Shown piece after piece: positions 63,441 through 64,000 of a stretch of DNA of 64,000 nt; positions within the stretch are counted from its first letter, which is position 1, and the number at the start of each line of letters is the position of its first letter. A program made the position numbers and the translations under genes. Source of the DNA: Paenibacillus illinoisensis NBRC 15959 (GTDB lineage Bacteria > Bacillota > Bacilli > Paenibacillales > Paenibacillaceae); contig NZ_BIME01000003.1 of assembly GCF_004000925.1 (NCBI RefSeq), positions 434,001 through 498,000 on the forward strand, given 5' to 3'. The notes beneath the pieces are model-generated. The model searched no databases, was not told where the DNA came from, and saw only the letters and a list, made by a program, of their open reading frames with translations.

Positions 63441-63490
63441 AAAAGGCTGCATCTTAGAAACTGATCTAAGAGTGCAGCCTTCTATTATCT
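63441..63490. terminator. Bidirectional terminator between convergent genes
   Basis: AAGGCTGCA-CTTAG pairs with CTAAG-TGCAGCCTT (63443 to 63481) across small mismatches; T follows on the right, A precedes on the left. Confidence 0.78.
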
Positions 63491-63508
63491 TGATCGGTTC
63501 GTATCACG

Positions 63509-64000
63509 CTACTCTTTTGCCTCATAGACGATATTTTGCAAATCTTTGATATTATAGGTGTCGTCTTGAATGCGCCATTCGCCTTGGTCCTGTAAAAAAG
63601 TAATATCACCTGATAATGGAATGTTCTTTAACTGTTTGCCTTCGCGATCAGTAAAGACCAGATTCAGTCTATATTCTACAAGGATCCAATCGTTCTTGCT
63701 CTCTTTGATCTCCACGAGTATATTTTCGGGATGGAGTAGAGCCTTCTCCTTGTCGGCAACCATTAGCGGTAACGTCGCATACCGATTAGCCATGTAGGCC
63801 TCATAGTTCTTCTCCGTCAAAAATGGTTTCATGGTCTCCCCTTTGGCGAGCAGCCCCTCTACGGTTAGTGTATCTTCATAATCGGCATAATCCACGGTCA
63901 ATTCCTTTTTTTTATACTCCAGTGACATATCGAGAGCCTTCTGTTCATCCTGAGCCGTTGCCTTATCGTTCGTTACCATACTCGGATCGCTGGTTGGGGG
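63509..64000 (-). CDS. Secreted or lipoprotein-like hypothetical protein (5' truncated)
   Basis: The frame is open to the end of the window; before the first ATG (63979) it encodes PPTSDPS, a linker of the kind that follows a lipobox, so the true start probably lies beyond base 64000. The visible 163 residues include DMSLEYKKKELTVDYADYEDTL, KGETMKPFLTEKNYEAYMANR and FLQDQGEWRIQDDTYNIKDL, a pattern of small extracytoplasmic domains in Firmicutes with no name known to me. It converges with the GH43 gene, with a terminator between. Confidence 0.75.
   Translation of the reverse strand, partial: PPTSDPSMVTNDKATAQDEQKALDMSLEYKKKELTVDYADYEDTLTVEGLLAKGETMKPFLTEKNYEAYMANRYATLPLMVADKEKALLHPENILVEIKESKNDWILVEYRLNLVFTDREGKQLKNIPLSGDITFLQDQGEWRIQDDTYNIKDLQNIVYEAKE

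Noticed and set aside
1..64000. CRISPR arrays, tRNA or rRNA genes, insertion sequences, phage genes
   Set aside because: Looked for on both strands; no regularly spaced repeats, tRNA cloverleaf arms, transposase motifs or phage structural genes were seen by eye.

Overview
The window looks like chromosomal DNA of a spore-former-type Firmicute, most likely Paenibacillus. This is inferred from the dhb-type catecholate siderophore cluster, a C-terminal SLH-domain surface protein, two secreted proteins with copper-amine-oxidase-like stalk domains, secreted GH5 and GH43 glycosidases, strong AGGAGG ribosome sites and many GTG/TTG starts. No rRNA, tRNA, IS element, prophage or CRISPR array was seen.

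Region 1 (1-17.4 kb) is an iron-acquisition locus. A 5'-truncated Sfp-type phosphopantetheinyl transferase and a small membrane protein lie on the + strand. Converging on them is a - strand operon, besA-dhbA-dhbC-dhbE-dhbB-dhbF-mbtH, that makes, activates and assembles 2,3-dihydroxybenzoate with two amino acids and then releases iron from the product. Behind it are an orphan siderophore-binding lipoprotein and a Btr-like AraC regulator with a fused siderophore-sensing domain. Three Fur-box-like 7-1-7 palindromes precede besA, the binding protein and the regulator. The second A domain of DhbF has the textbook Thr code; the first has a Gly-like code with two deviations, so bacillibactin or its alanine analogue paenibactin are both possible.

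Region 2 (17.4-36 kb) is mostly housekeeping and accessory genes: a Bax-inhibitor-1 membrane protein, a GIY-YIG protein, an 800-bp gene-free stretch with a promoter and a terminator, an MFS transporter of differing base composition, a MocR regulator-ddl-GNAT operon (DdlR-like), a stalk-domain lipoprotein that appears to start at ATC, a 41-residue acidic peptide, a GH5 glycosidase, an LLM oxidoreductase, a methyltransferase behind a complete T-box riboswitch, PhnA, a VanZ-RDD fusion and a type-B carboxylesterase.

Region 3 (36-51.8 kb) holds a 1332-residue triple-repeat SLH protein, a glycerate-utilisation locus (CdaR-type regulator; gntP-glxK operon) with matching CATATG-centred palindromes upstream of both transcription units, a CdsA homologue, a permuted papain-like hydrolase, an EamA transporter, a fused Ada protein, a PEP-mutase-like enzyme and a YtrA-type GntR-ABC-permease operon with a clear operator.

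Region 4 (51.9-64 kb) begins with the most interesting item: an XRE-TPR (RRNPP-type) regulator whose 3' end overlaps a 46-residue, signal-peptide-bearing propeptide gene, a probable self-contained peptide quorum-sensing cassette. It continues with an aldo/keto reductase, a lipid kinase, an LRR-stalk-domain secreted protein, a lipoprotein, a macrolide 2'-phosphotransferase behind an attenuator-like leader, the DbpA/YxiN helicase, a modular GH43-CBM protein and a lipoprotein-like gene running off the end.
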